A stretch of 64,000 bases of DNA from Phormidium tenue FACHB-886 (GTDB lineage: Bacteria > Cyanobacteriota > Cyanobacteriia > Elainellales > Elainellaceae), in contig NZ_JACXWX010000019.1 in assembly GCF_014764505.1 (NCBI RefSeq), positions 40,144 through 104,143 on the forward strand, read 5' to 3'. Made by a program: the position numbers and the translations under genes. Below are positions 35,076 through 43,864 of the stretch, one piece after another. Each line of letters starts with the position of its first letter. The first letter of the stretch is position 1. The notes below the pieces were generated by a model, which ran no database searches, was not told the DNA's origin, and saw nothing but the letters and a program-made list of their open reading frames with translations.

Positions 35076-35103
35076 AGTGACCACTGCTGCAGATCGCATT
35101 TTC

Positions 35104-37011
35104 CTACAAGATCGTCGAAATCTCTTTGTAGTAGACGCGCTTAAATGGCTCATGTTCGCCGAGCTGATACTGATCGAGCAAACCTTTGCTGCGAACCGTG
35201 ATCGTCTCTTTTTCTTTGATTACAACGATCGCATCATCTGCAACATTTTGAGTCAGCATCATTTCCGTTTCTGTGGGATCATCGAGAATCACGACATTAC
35301 TTTTGTCGTAAAACATCCCTTCCCGCTCTAGAACAGATTCTGGATATTCCGCAATCAACAGATCCAGCTTGGGATTGCGGAGCAGGCTTTGCACTTTAGT
35401 ACGGTAATCTCCGCTCACCTGCTTTGCACCCCGATTGACGAAAACTCCTTCCCGACAGACTGCACCAATTGTCCAAGTTGGGTGCTGAGTTGAGATGTAG
35501 TCAATCAACTCCTGAAGCTCATCAACTTCAATCGTGTTGAAGCTAAGGATCGGGATTCTGGCATCTGTGCCTGCAGAAAAGAAAGTTTCAAGAATGCGAT
35601 CGGGAACATTCACGCTTTCCCCTACTGCCGGACGCAGATGCATATAAACACCGGGCGCAGAGTTAATTTCGACAATGCCAAACCGTCCGTCTTTCCAGGA
35701 GCGGGAAATGTCGGTCGTCAAAACATCAATTCCCAAACAAACCAGCCGAAAATGTTGGGCGATATCCTGCGCCAGGATGATATTGTCTGGGTGAATGTTG
35801 GGCGTGGCATCTATGCTAACGCCACCGGCAGATAAGTTTGCCACTTTGCGGAGATACACCAGACGATCGCGTTCAATCACGCTCTCTAGGTCTAGCTTTT
35901 GCTCTGCCAAGTACCGCTCCATGGACTCATCGACCAAGATCTTGCCGAGCGGTGAAGTGGGCGTGTCCAGTCGGGCAGAGCGGGCGTTTTCTCGTTCGAT
36001 TAGCTGAGCAATCGTCGACTCGCCATCGCCCACCACCGAAGCCGCTCGTCGCTCAGTTGCGGCCACAAACTTACCATCCACACACAGCAAGCGGTGGTCA
36101 TTGCCTTCAACGTGCTGTTCCACAATCACACGAATTGGTTCGTCTTCTGGATGCGCATCAACTGCCCGATCGAACGCAAATTCTAAGTCGGCATCGTTTT
36201 GAACTTCTGCTGTCACGCCGATGCCCTTATGACCCACCACAGGCTTCACTGCAACTGGGTAGCCGATCCGCTCTGCAGTGCGTAACGCACTTTCGCGGGT
36301 TGTGACAATTTCTCCCTTGGGCACAGGAAACCCTAACGTCGCCAGAAAAGCTTTGCAGTCGTCTTTGCGGGTCGTGAAATCGGAGTCTAGGTGGCTATCG
36401 TGGTCAAAAGTGGTAGCAATTCCTCGAACTTGTTTTCTACCATAGCCATATTGCATCAACCCTTCATCCGGTAGATAAAATGCGGGAATATCTTTGGTAC
36501 GTGCAGAGTCCAGTAGCGCATAAACCGTAGGACCTCCATAAGGCGATCGGCGGAATCGCCGCTGCAACACCCGGATTTGCTCATCTAGATTAAAAGACCG
36601 ATCGCGAGAGATATCTTCAAACCAGTCCCACACGGCATATACAACGCCACGACTGGTAGACTCATGCAGCGATTCAATGGCAATCCTCTCTGCCTTGCTC
36701 AGTTGCTTAATACTGTAGCGATCGCAGCGCAATTCCATCTCCAGCTTGCCAACTTCTCTGACCGCTTGAGCAAACAGCTCAGTATAAGACTCAAAGCTAG
36801 TTTCTCTAAGGTGAGAGAATCGAGAGACGATCGTTTCAATGTAGATGTCTAGCGGCAATGGATCGTTGTAGCCACTCAAGGCGAAGTCGAAGACTAACGC
36901 ACCCCCTTGGAGGTAGGGATTGGCTCCCATGTAATGCTTAAAGTTAAAAACATCGAATACGTCGCTTCTTCTCGCATTAACAGGAGTTGGAGTTTCAGTC
37001 TCTAAAACCAT
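35104..37011 (-). CDS. cphA: Cyanophycin synthetase-like protein (CphA2 type)
   Basis: A 635-residue ATP-grasp ligase. The N-terminal 180 residues match the cyanophycin synthetase N domain. The ATP-grasp domain follows (VAVKPVVGHKGIGV near residue 255, VEQHVEGNDHRLLCVDGKFV near 300, GIVEINSAPGVYMHLRP near 460). The last 125 residues are a shortened remnant of the Mur-ligase-like half and hold no GxxGKT nucleotide loop. Standard CphA1 is about 870 residues and has both active sites; CphA2 enzymes of about 600-650 residues lack the second one and join beta-Asp-Arg dipeptides into cyanophycin. The length and missing loop fit CphA2. It is divergent from the oxidoreductase and aminotransferase genes. 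Confidence 0.82.
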   Translation of the reverse strand: MVLETETPTPVNARRSDVFDVFNFKHYMGANPYLQGGALVFDFALSGYNDPLPLDIYIETIVSRFSHLRETSFESYTELFAQAVREVGKLEMELRCDRYSIKQLSKAERIAIESLHESTSRGVVYAVWDWFEDISRDRSFNLDEQIRVLQRRFRRSPYGGPTVYALLDSARTKDIPAFYLPDEGLMQYGYGRKQVRGIATTFDHDSHLDSDFTTRKDDCKAFLATLGFPVPKGEIVTTRESALRTAERIGYPVAVKPVVGHKGIGVTAEVQNDADLEFAFDRAVDAHPEDEPIRVIVEQHVEGNDHRLLCVDGKFVAATERRAASVVGDGESTIAQLIERENARSARLDTPTSPLGKILVDESMERYLAEQKLDLESVIERDRLVYLRKVANLSAGGVSIDATPNIHPDNIILAQDIAQHFRLVCLGIDVLTTDISRSWKDGRFGIVEINSAPGVYMHLRPAVGESVNVPDRILETFFSAGTDARIPILSFNTIEVDELQELIDYISTQHPTWTIGAVCREGVFVNRGAKQVSGDYRTKVQSLLRNPKLDLLIAEYPESVLEREGMFYDKSNVVILDDPTETEMMLTQNVADDAIVVIKEKETITVRSKGLLDQYQLGEHEPFKRVYYKEISTIL

Positions 37012-37475
37012 AGGAAAAAGGGGGGTTAATAAGCCGTAATTTCACCAAATGTATAATAAGAAATCCGTCCCTATTGAGGACTGTACCCTTGGACACAACT
37101 CAAGCCACCCAGCAAAGCATTTTTGTAAACGATTGGCATCTTCATCACACTGTCTTATTAGATGCATAAGAGGGGATGTTTGGAAAGTAAAAAAGGCTTT
37201 GCATGGTTCCCTTTTGCCTACCGCAGGCGCTTTTCTTGCTTGCCTTAGGCGCTAGCTCTACAAATTAGGGAACTTTGAGCAGAAGTTGGGTTAAAGGTCT
37301 TTCTATTGGCGGATTCTCTGGCAGTTCGGGTAACGCTTGCAATTCAGATATTCTTTCAGAAGGAACAGCAGAAACCCTGGCTCCACCGTTTCTTTAGTGC
37401 GTTGCCAAAGAAACACACTGCATCGCATCTTAAAAATTAAAGGATAAAAATCACTAAGGAGCTAGAACTTTCGCA
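37012..37475. other. Divergent promoter region of cphA-like and flavoprotein genes
   Basis: This 464-base spacer serves two divergent units. A TATTAT/TATACAT stretch lies about 50-60 bases before the minus-strand start (near 37050), a possible -10 for the cyanophycin gene. A 68-residue frame at 37049-37255 has no family resemblance and is probably chance. No NtcA site GTA-N8-TAC was confirmed by eye. Confidence 0.4.
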
Positions 37476-38828
37476 ATGGGCGATCAATACGATGTTGTGG
37501 TGATTGGCGGCGGGGTTGCAGGAACCGCCTTGCTTTATGCGCTCGCAGCCTTCACAGATTTGAAGCGCGTCGCACTTTTAGAAAAATACTCTCAGGTTGC
37601 ATCGGTGAACTCCAAAGCCACCAACAACAGCCAGACGATTCACTGTGGTGACATCGAGACAAATTACACCTTAGAAAAGGCGCTGAAGGTACGGCGCTCG
37701 GCTCAGATGCTGGTTCGCTATGCCAGCCAGCTACCGCCAGCCCAACGGGATCGAATAATTTATCGGTTTCCGAAGATGGTGCTGGGCGTTGGCGATCAAG
37801 AGTGTGAGTTTTTACGGCAGCGCTATGAAGAGTTTAAGCCCCAGTTTAGCGGGATGCAGCTCCTAGAAAAAGCCCAAATTGCTGACATAGAACCTAACGT
37901 TGTCAAGGTTGACGGGCGCGATCGCCCTGAAGAGCTAGTGGCGATTGCCATCACCGGAGAATACACAGCTATTAACTACGGCACCCTGGCTCAGTCCTTC
38001 ATCGAGCAAGCACAAGCCGTTACCGACAAAACGGTGGATCTTAAGCTGGGCAGCTCTGTGCAGTCGATCGACCCGGTGGGCGCAAACTACCGAATCACCA
38101 CTGCCGCAGGAACGATCACAGCGCGGTTTGTAGTGGTATCGGCGGGCGGTCATAGCCTACTGTTTGCTCACCGGATGGGCATCGGGCTGAACTATTCCTG
38201 CCTGCCAGTGGCAGGAAATTTTTACTTTGCGCCCCCCGTCTTGAATGGCAAAGTTTACACGGTGCAAAATGATAAGCTGCCGTTTGCTGCGATTCATGGC
38301 GATCCAGATATCACTGTGCCCGGTAAAACCCGCTTTGGACCCACAGCCCTACCGCTCCCCGTCCTAGAGCGCTACAACCCGCAAACGCTGGTGGACTATT
38401 TGGAAGTCTTGAAGCTAGACCAGACCGTTGTTGCAGTGCTTTGGGATTTATTTAAAGTGCGAGATATCCGCAACTATATTTTCAAAAATATGGCGTTTGA
38501 GATTCCCCTAGTGAATCGGCGCCTGTTTTTGCAGGATGCCCGCAAGATCGTGCCTTCGATGCAGCTTGAGGATCTGGAGTTTGCGCATGGCGTGGGTGGC
38601 GTTCGTCCTCAGCTAATCGATCGCGCTCAGCGTCAGCTAATTTTGGGGCAGGCAGAAATCGATCCGGGCAACGGTCTTCGGTTTAATATCACACCGTCTC
38701 CGGGCGCAACGACCTGCCTGGGCAACGCAGAACAAGACTTGCTCCGTATCCAGCAGCATTTGGGCTGCAGCTTCGATCGAAGCTGGTTTGAAGCAGAGCA
38801 TCTAGATGCGATCGCCATCCCTAGCTAA
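37476..38828 (+). CDS. FAD-dependent oxidoreductase, malate:quinone oxidoreductase-like
   Basis: A 450-residue flavoprotein. The FAD loop VVVIGGGVAGTALLYALA is at residues 8-25; SKATNNSQTIHCGDIETNYT near 55 and FVVVSAGGHSLLFAHRMGIG near 225 are in the style of the MQO/2-hydroxyglutarate oxidase group. Members oxidise malate or related hydroxyacids and pass electrons to quinone. The length fits MQO (about 450-500), but substrate is inference. It precedes an aminotransferase gene by 83 bases, and is divergent from the cyanophycin-synthetase-like gene; a link to aspartate/malate or arginine turnover is possible. The ribosome site AAGGAG is rather far (about 15 bases) from the ATG. Confidence 0.8.
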   Translation: MGDQYDVVVIGGGVAGTALLYALAAFTDLKRVALLEKYSQVASVNSKATNNSQTIHCGDIETNYTLEKALKVRRSAQMLVRYASQLPPAQRDRIIYRFPKMVLGVGDQECEFLRQRYEEFKPQFSGMQLLEKAQIADIEPNVVKVDGRDRPEELVAIAITGEYTAINYGTLAQSFIEQAQAVTDKTVDLKLGSSVQSIDPVGANYRITTAAGTITARFVVVSAGGHSLLFAHRMGIGLNYSCLPVAGNFYFAPPVLNGKVYTVQNDKLPFAAIHGDPDITVPGKTRFGPTALPLPVLERYNPQTLVDYLEVLKLDQTVVAVLWDLFKVRDIRNYIFKNMAFEIPLVNRRLFLQDARKIVPSMQLEDLEFAHGVGGVRPQLIDRAQRQLILGQAEIDPGNGLRFNITPSPGATTCLGNAEQDLLRIQQHLGCSFDRSWFEAEHLDAIAIPS

Positions 38829-38911
38829 AAGGCCACTGTCCTGCAGCGGTGAGCAATTCCAGCGGAGGTCAGCAGTAGCGTACCATCTAAAGTGATGCAT
38901 TTGGAGCTGTT

Positions 38912-40105
38912 GTGATTGAATCCGATCGCCTATTAGCAGTACAAACGCCAATTATTCCGGTGGTAGGAGCGCTGATTCAAGAAGCACCCGGAACCATTTC
39001 GCTGGGGCAGGGGGTGGTGTTTTACCCGCCACCCCCTGGAGCCATTGCCCAACTTCCTCGGTTTTTGGCTGATCCCAACAATCATAAATATCAGTTCATT
39101 CAAGGAATTCCAGAGCTGCAGGCAGCGATCGCCAGCAAGCTCGCAGCCGAGAACGATGTTGTCATAGATGCCCAAAGCCGGATTGTGGTCACGGCTGGCA
39201 GCAACATGGGCTTTATCAATGCTGTAATGGCGATTGCCGATCCGGGCGATGAAATTATTCTACAGGTGCCTTACTACTTCAATCATGAGATGGCAGTGCG
39301 GATGGCAAACTGCTGTCCCGTGCTAGTAGACACAGACGATCGCTATCAGCTGCGGATCGATGCAATCCGGCAAGCAATTACCCCCAGAACTAAGGCGATC
39401 GTTACGGTTTCGCCCAACAATCCAACGGGGGTGGTTTATCCAGAAGCCATATTGCGAACCATCAACCAAATTTGCGCTGAGTCTGGAATTTATCACATTC
39501 ACGATAGCGCCTATGAGTACTTTACCTATAACGGTGCTTCTGCGTTTTCTCCCAGCGCTATTCCCAACAGCGGTTCTCATACCATCTCTTTGTTTTCTCT
39601 TTCCAAAGCCTATGGCTTTGCGAGCTGGCGAATTGGCTATATGGTGCTTCCGGCGCATCTGATGGAAGCGGTTATGAAGATCCAGGATACGATCGTCATC
39701 TGTGCCGCTGTGGTGTCGCAATATGCCGCCCTGGGAGCGCTACAGGTGGGCGCAAGTTACTGCCATCAGCATTTGCAGGCGATCGCGCAGGTGCGGCAAA
39801 TTTGCCTGGAAGAGTTCGCAGCAATTCAAGATATCTGCACCGTTCCGCCTGCAGATGGCGCCTTTTACTTTCTGCTAAAAATCCATACCGATTTAGACGC
39901 TTTTGAGCTGGTGAAGCGGCTGATCCAGGAATACAGAGTAGCAGCTATCCCCGGAACGGCATTTGGAACTAAAGATGGCTGCTATTTGCGGGTGGGTTAT
40001 GGAGCGCTTCAACCCGAAACGGCGATCGAAGGAGTGGGGCGATTGGTTAAGGGACTGCGGGCGATCGTGGGTAGTCGTTCTCAGTCGGGTGCAGTATGCC
40101 TGTAA
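38912..40105 (+). CDS. Pyridoxal-phosphate aminotransferase, class I/II
   Basis: A 397-residue aminotransferase of the aspartate/aromatic fold type I. The PLP Lys is in LFSLSKAYGFASWRIGY near residue 232; the substrate-binding Arg is in CYLRVGYG near 362; SPNNPTGVVYP near 168 and HDSAYEYF near 197 are other landmarks. Translation starts at GTG 38912. The specific amino donor is unknown. Position behind the MQO-like gene suggests a shared transcript and perhaps a shared pathway from an alpha-keto acid. Within the gene, 39008-39038 forms a short perfect hairpin (CAGGGGGTGG with CCACCCCCTG) without effect on the frame. Confidence 0.9.
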   Translation: MIESDRLLAVQTPIIPVVGALIQEAPGTISLGQGVVFYPPPPGAIAQLPRFLADPNNHKYQFIQGIPELQAAIASKLAAENDVVIDAQSRIVVTAGSNMGFINAVMAIADPGDEIILQVPYYFNHEMAVRMANCCPVLVDTDDRYQLRIDAIRQAITPRTKAIVTVSPNNPTGVVYPEAILRTINQICAESGIYHIHDSAYEYFTYNGASAFSPSAIPNSGSHTISLFSLSKAYGFASWRIGYMVLPAHLMEAVMKIQDTIVICAAVVSQYAALGALQVGASYCHQHLQAIAQVRQICLEEFAAIQDICTVPPADGAFYFLLKIHTDLDAFELVKRLIQEYRVAAIPGTAFGTKDGCYLRVGYGALQPETAIEGVGRLVKGLRAIVGSRSQSGAVCL

Positions 40106-40326
40106 GAAACAACTGCTATTCGTCAGTTAGAAGTGCAAGCAGCCCCTCTAACTAGCTAACAGACCTCCTCTGACGAGTGCCTCAGACTTCGTACTAGCTC
40201 CCCTGCAAGCCGCAGGAGGGGTTCCTGGCGCGATCGGTCTTGATACAATTACCAGTAGAGCAATCGGCATATGACGCGAGCTTTCAACTCAGAAACTTGA
40301 TTCAGAAACAGTGTGATGGAAATTTC

Positions 40327-41283
40327 ATGGCTGAAGCGATGCCCAGTGAAGTAACGCCCAGTGAAATAACGCCCAGTGAAGTAACACCCAGTGAAGCTGC
40401 ATCGCTCGACAATGCGATCGCCTTCTCCCATATTCCCGTGCTGCCGCAGGAAGTGATAGAGGGATTGGCAATTCGAGCAGATGGAGAGTATCTGGATGCC
40501 ACAGTCGGCGGCGGTGGGCACAGTCGGCTGATTCTAGCGGCTTCGCCTGATGTGAAGCTAGTGGCGTTGGATCAGGATAGGCAGGCAATTGCTGCTGCCC
40601 AGCAGGCTTTGGCGGAGTTTGGCGATCGGGCAGAGTTCCGGCATACAAACTTTGCTGAGTTTGATCCAGGTGAGCAGCGGTTTGACGGCATTTTGGCAGA
40701 TTTGGGCGTTAGCTCAGCCCAGTTTGATGTGGGCGATCGCGGCTTTAGTTTCCGCCATGCGGCGCCGCTGGACATGCGGATGAACCAGCAGCAAGCGTTG
40801 ACTGCTGCCGAAGCCATTAACACCTGGGACGAAGTCGAGCTTGCCAGAATCTTTTATGTCTACGGCGAAGAACGGCTTTCCCGCAAAATTGCCCGTCGCA
40901 TTGTGGACAAACGCCCCTTGGAAACCACAAACGATCTGGCAGATTTGATTTTTCACTCCGTGCCGCCGTCTTATCGCTATGGCAGAATTCACCCTGCTAC
41001 CCGCGTTTTTCAAGCCTTGCGGATCGCGGTCAATCGGGAGCTAGAAGTCTTAGAGGTCTTTCTGAAAACGGCTCCGCAATGGCTAAAACCCGGCGGACGC
41101 ATTGCTATTATCAGCTTTCACAGCCTGGAAGATCGCATGGTTAAACATTCCTTTAAAGACTCAGAGCTGCTGCAGGTCATCACCAAGAAACCCATTATTC
41201 CGACAGAAGTAGAAATGAAGGCGAATGGGCGATCGCGCTCGGCAAAGCTGCGGGTAGCAGAGCGAAAGCCATCGGCTACATAA
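40327..41283 (+). CDS. rsmH: 16S rRNA (cytosine-1402 N4) methyltransferase
   Basis: Methylates C1402 of 16S rRNA using S-adenosylmethionine. The core starts [20 protein letters not shown] loop [57 protein letters not shown]. All hallmark motifs are there. The frame extends upstream to a TTG at 40240, but ATG 40327 is a simpler start. From it the protein has an extra N-terminal stretch with PSEVT repeats (40342-40401) before the conserved core. That tail is unusual for RsmH. The gene is not next to the usual mra/fts cluster here. Confidence 0.95.
   Translation: MAEAMPSEVTPSEITPSEVTPSEAASLDNAIAFSHIPVLPQEVIEGLAIRADGEYLDATVGGGGHSRLILAASPDVKLVALDQDRQAIAAAQQALAEFGDRAEFRHTNFAEFDPGEQRFDGILADLGVSSAQFDVGDRGFSFRHAAPLDMRMNQQQALTAAEAINTWDEVELARIFYVYGEERLSRKIARRIVDKRPLETTNDLADLIFHSVPPSYRYGRIHPATRVFQALRIAVNRELEVLEVFLKTAPQWLKPGGRIAIISFHSLEDRMVKHSFKDSELLQVITKKPIIPTEVEMKANGRSRSAKLRVAERKPSAT
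40342..40401 (+). repeat. Four 15-bp in-frame tandem repeats in rsmH
   Basis: Units CCCAGTGAAGTAACG at 40342-40356, 40357-40371, 40372-40386 and a diverged fourth at 40387-40401. They encode [15 protein letters not shown] and PSEAA. Confidence 0.9.
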
Positions 41284-41317
41284 AATTTGTCCTGACCGAC
41301 GGCGTAGTGCTATTAAG

Positions 41318-42133
41318 CTAGCTAGAGGCGCTCGTATAGAACCGGAGAGCAAAGTTCCAAAAGGCGCGGGAAATCAGGAACAGCGCGATCGCCAGCCCGG
41401 CTGCTCCCACAATCCAGCCCAGCTCCACCCGCCGCAGCATTGTTTCTGCAGGAATGGTAGTCAGGAACGCGACTGGCACAACGAATGTGAAGAAAAACCG
41501 ATAAGCAACGGGATAAGCCGCCATGGGGAAGCGTCCTGCCTCCAGCAAGCCGCGCAACACCTCTGTGACGTTGTAAATCTTGACAAACCAAATGCTAGTT
41601 GCTCCTAGCATAAACCACAAGCTATAGAGGCTAAGCAGCCCAAACACCAGCGGAATGGCACTCAGGGCATAGCCGATCGGCTCAAGTCCTAGCCGAGTTC
41701 CGGCGTAGCCAATCACCGCCAAGCCAAAAATGATATCGGGAAAGCCCCACGGTGAAACCGTGCGAGCCGAAAGCCAAAACTGTGAACTAATCGGCTTCAG
41801 CAGCACAAAATCCAGCGTTCCTTGCTGCACTTGTCTGACGATCTGGTTTAGATTTGGCGAAAGAAAGGTGGCTGAGAAGCCCTGCAGCAGCGTAAAGATG
41901 CCCAGCACGATCAGCGCTTGATTCCAGCTCCAGCCTTGAAAGGTGTACCCCGTCTGGTAGAAGAGGGACAGGCTAAACAAACTGCCCGCCAAGTTACCGA
42001 GGCTGCCCAGCGCAGATAGGATGAAATTAATACGATACTCCAGCTCAGCCGCGATCGCAGTTCCCCAAAACAGCTGTAGCACGTGCCAATAACGCTGAAC
42101 CGAGGAGGAATGATTTGTCTCTACCATGTTCAT
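41318..42133 (-). CDS. ABC-2 type permease (DUF990 family)
   Basis: A 271-residue integral membrane protein with about six hydrophobic segments (INFILSALGSLGNLAGSLFS, ALIVLGIFTLLQGFSATFLS, ALSAIPLVFGLLSLYSLWFM and others). The QVQQGTLDFVLLKPISSQFW phrase fits the DUF990 group of ABC-2 permeases, whose partner is another DUF990 permease and an ATPase. Neither partner lies adjacent in this window, so they must be elsewhere. Substrate unknown. The downstream gene (asparaginase) is on the same strand, starting further on. Confidence 0.85.
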   Translation of the reverse strand: MNMVETNHSSSVQRYWHVLQLFWGTAIAAELEYRINFILSALGSLGNLAGSLFSLSLFYQTGYTFQGWSWNQALIVLGIFTLLQGFSATFLSPNLNQIVRQVQQGTLDFVLLKPISSQFWLSARTVSPWGFPDIIFGLAVIGYAGTRLGLEPIGYALSAIPLVFGLLSLYSLWFMLGATSIWFVKIYNVTEVLRGLLEAGRFPMAAYPVAYRFFFTFVVPVAFLTTIPAETMLRRVELGWIVGAAGLAIALFLISRAFWNFALRFYTSASS

Positions 42134-42165
42134 CTGAGCACACTAACCACACTGAGCACAATTTC

Positions 42166-43122
42166 TTAGGGTAGCGATAACTCTCCCATCACCTCCAGCC
42201 GCTTGAAGTTGCCCAACGTCATGTAAGTCTCAGTTAAAGTTTCGGCGATCGTTGGCGTAATCCAGCCCATTTGCTTGAGCAGATGGATGGCGATCGCATA
42301 TTTCGCGCGTTTTGCTCCATCCATCACTTTGATCGCTAAACCTAGCCCTTCCCCAATGCGGGCAATGCACTGAATGCCTTCCGAGCCTGCCTTGCTGACG
42401 AGCTGCCCTTCGGCAAAGCGCATCAGCTCAGTATCAAACTGCCCCTCACCTGCCACCATTGCCGGATGATGGGTCATCGCCCGCACAATGCGTTCCATAT
42501 CCAGGCTATCGCCAGAACCCAGCTGAGCGTAAAGCGTAGCCATCTGCCCAAGCTGCATAAAATAAGTGGGCGCACCGCAGTCATCATGGGCGTAGATGAA
42601 TTCTTCCGGCGGCATCCGCAGCAGCTCAGCCACCTTAGCCAGAATCAAGCGCTGCACCGGATGATTGCGCTGGAGATAGCTGCTAAGCGGAAAACTCCGC
42701 TGTCGGCAAACGGCTAGCATTCCGGCATGTTTTCCGGAGCAGTTATGTTCGAGCGGGCTGCGTTTACCCGCAGGAATGGGACATTGTAGCGCGGTGGGTT
42801 CAATATCGCAGCGCCAGAGAATGTTGAACACTTGCCGTGCCTGTTCTACCGTCCCCTGATGGGAGCTACACATGATCGCCAGATCGCGATCGGTTAGCCC
42901 ATAGCGCTCCATTGTGCCCGTGCTGGTCACGGCAATTGCCTGAAAAGGCTTTAGCGCCGATCTAATAAATGTGGCAGTTTCCGGGCTTCCGGCAACCGAC
43001 AAAGACCGCCCTCGGCTATCAGAAACGATCGCCTGGACTCGATGCGTAGATTCAATAATACCCTCTCGCAAGAGCCGCACCTGAAGCTCTGCGGTTTGGA
43101 TTGTACGTTTTCCCCTGGTCAT
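42166..43122 (-). CDS. L-asparaginase family protein (AnsA/thermophile type II)
   Basis: A 318-residue protein of the DUF1175/asparaginase II-like family found in cyanobacteria and rhizobia. The hallmark phrases are RSALKPFQAIAVTSTG, AIMCSSHQGT, NCSGKHAGMLAVCR, DDCGAPTYFMQLGQMA and AMTHHPAMVAGEGQFDTELM. It would cleave asparagine to aspartate and ammonia, in the cytoplasm; the family uses a Ser-Lys site (SCSGKH-like motif). I chose ATG 43122 (MTRGKRTIQT) because 12 upstream residues are not like the family. Link to cyanophycin nitrogen turnover is possible but far. Confidence 0.85.
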   Translation of the reverse strand: MTRGKRTIQTAELQVRLLREGIIESTHRVQAIVSDSRGRSLSVAGSPETATFIRSALKPFQAIAVTSTGTMERYGLTDRDLAIMCSSHQGTVEQARQVFNILWRCDIEPTALQCPIPAGKRSPLEHNCSGKHAGMLAVCRQRSFPLSSYLQRNHPVQRLILAKVAELLRMPPEEFIYAHDDCGAPTYFMQLGQMATLYAQLGSGDSLDMERIVRAMTHHPAMVAGEGQFDTELMRFAEGQLVSKAGSEGIQCIARIGEGLGLAIKVMDGAKRAKYAIAIHLLKQMGWITPTIAETLTETYMTLGNFKRLEVMGELSLP

Positions 43123-43253
43123 GGCTATGACTGTGCCATACTCCTTCGCCCTGTGCAAGTTTATCCTTCAACCCAACCTAGCCAAGAGCCGAAACCACCC
43201 CTCCGGGTGCTCCCGGCTCCTGGACTCAAAGATGCGCGACACACCTGAATTGA

Positions 43254-43751
43254 TCACAAAACAGCCCATAGCGCTGCATCCAGCCCATACAGTAATGCAA
43301 TCACACCAAAGGTGATTTTTAGCCGCTTGAGCAACGATTTAAGCTGGTAGTTCACAATTAATTTATCTCGTTGCACCACTTCTTCTGGCTTTGTCCAAAC
43401 TTGCCCATCATACCAGCCTGACTCCTCATAGAAGACGGCTGGGTCGGCAAGCCGATTGCAAACATAGATCCAGCCGAGATACAGCCGCAGCAGCGCCAGC
43501 ATTGGAATGAAGAGCGCACCTGCCGATCCCAGCAGCAAGAACTGGGCAGGATGTTTGGCGATCGGGAAGCTCACGGCAGCCACCGGACCTGCTATAACCC
43601 AATTCAGCAGCCACAAGATGGCGATCGGCTTGATGAAGCCTGCTGTATCAAGCGTTGCCCAACGAAAGAACCAGGATTCTCTGAGTTCCTGGTATTCATT
43701 GATGGGTTGCTGTTCTGAGGGAACAGGACAAACAGGAGCAGAAGATGGCAT
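43254..43751 (-). CDS. Ycf36/CGLD27-like membrane protein (DUF1230)
   Basis: A 165-residue protein with two clear hydrophobic segments (IKPIAILWLLNWVIAGPVAA and FLLLGSAGALFIPMLALLRL) and the conserved C-terminal part WIYVCNRLADPAVFYEESGW, DGQVWTKPEEVVQRDKLIVN, then LLKRLKITFGVIALLYG. This is the DUF1230 family, known as Ycf36 in plastids and CGLD27 in algae, linked to photosynthetic acclimation. It is a marker of cyanobacteria and plastids. Function at the molecular level is unknown. Confidence 0.88.
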   Translation of the reverse strand: MPSSAPVCPVPSEQQPINEYQELRESWFFRWATLDTAGFIKPIAILWLLNWVIAGPVAAVSFPIAKHPAQFLLLGSAGALFIPMLALLRLYLGWIYVCNRLADPAVFYEESGWYDGQVWTKPEEVVQRDKLIVNYQLKSLLKRLKITFGVIALLYGLDAALWAVL

Positions 43752-43864
43752 GGCTTAAGCTCAGAGAGTTAGGTGATGAGTGGGGCAAGCATTGATCGAA
43801 GTTCTTACCCTAAAGGGACGCTTTGGCTGTTTTTTTACTTTACAACGTAACACCCCTTTGAGTT

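Noticed and set aside
37049..37255. 68-codon open frame in the spacer upstream of the flavoprotein
   Set aside because: No ribosome site, no known motif, and the spacer is needed for two divergent promoters.
41318..42133. Idea that the DUF990 permease forms a transporter with its neighbours
   Set aside because: No ATPase or second permease is adjacent; asparaginase and rsmH are unrelated.
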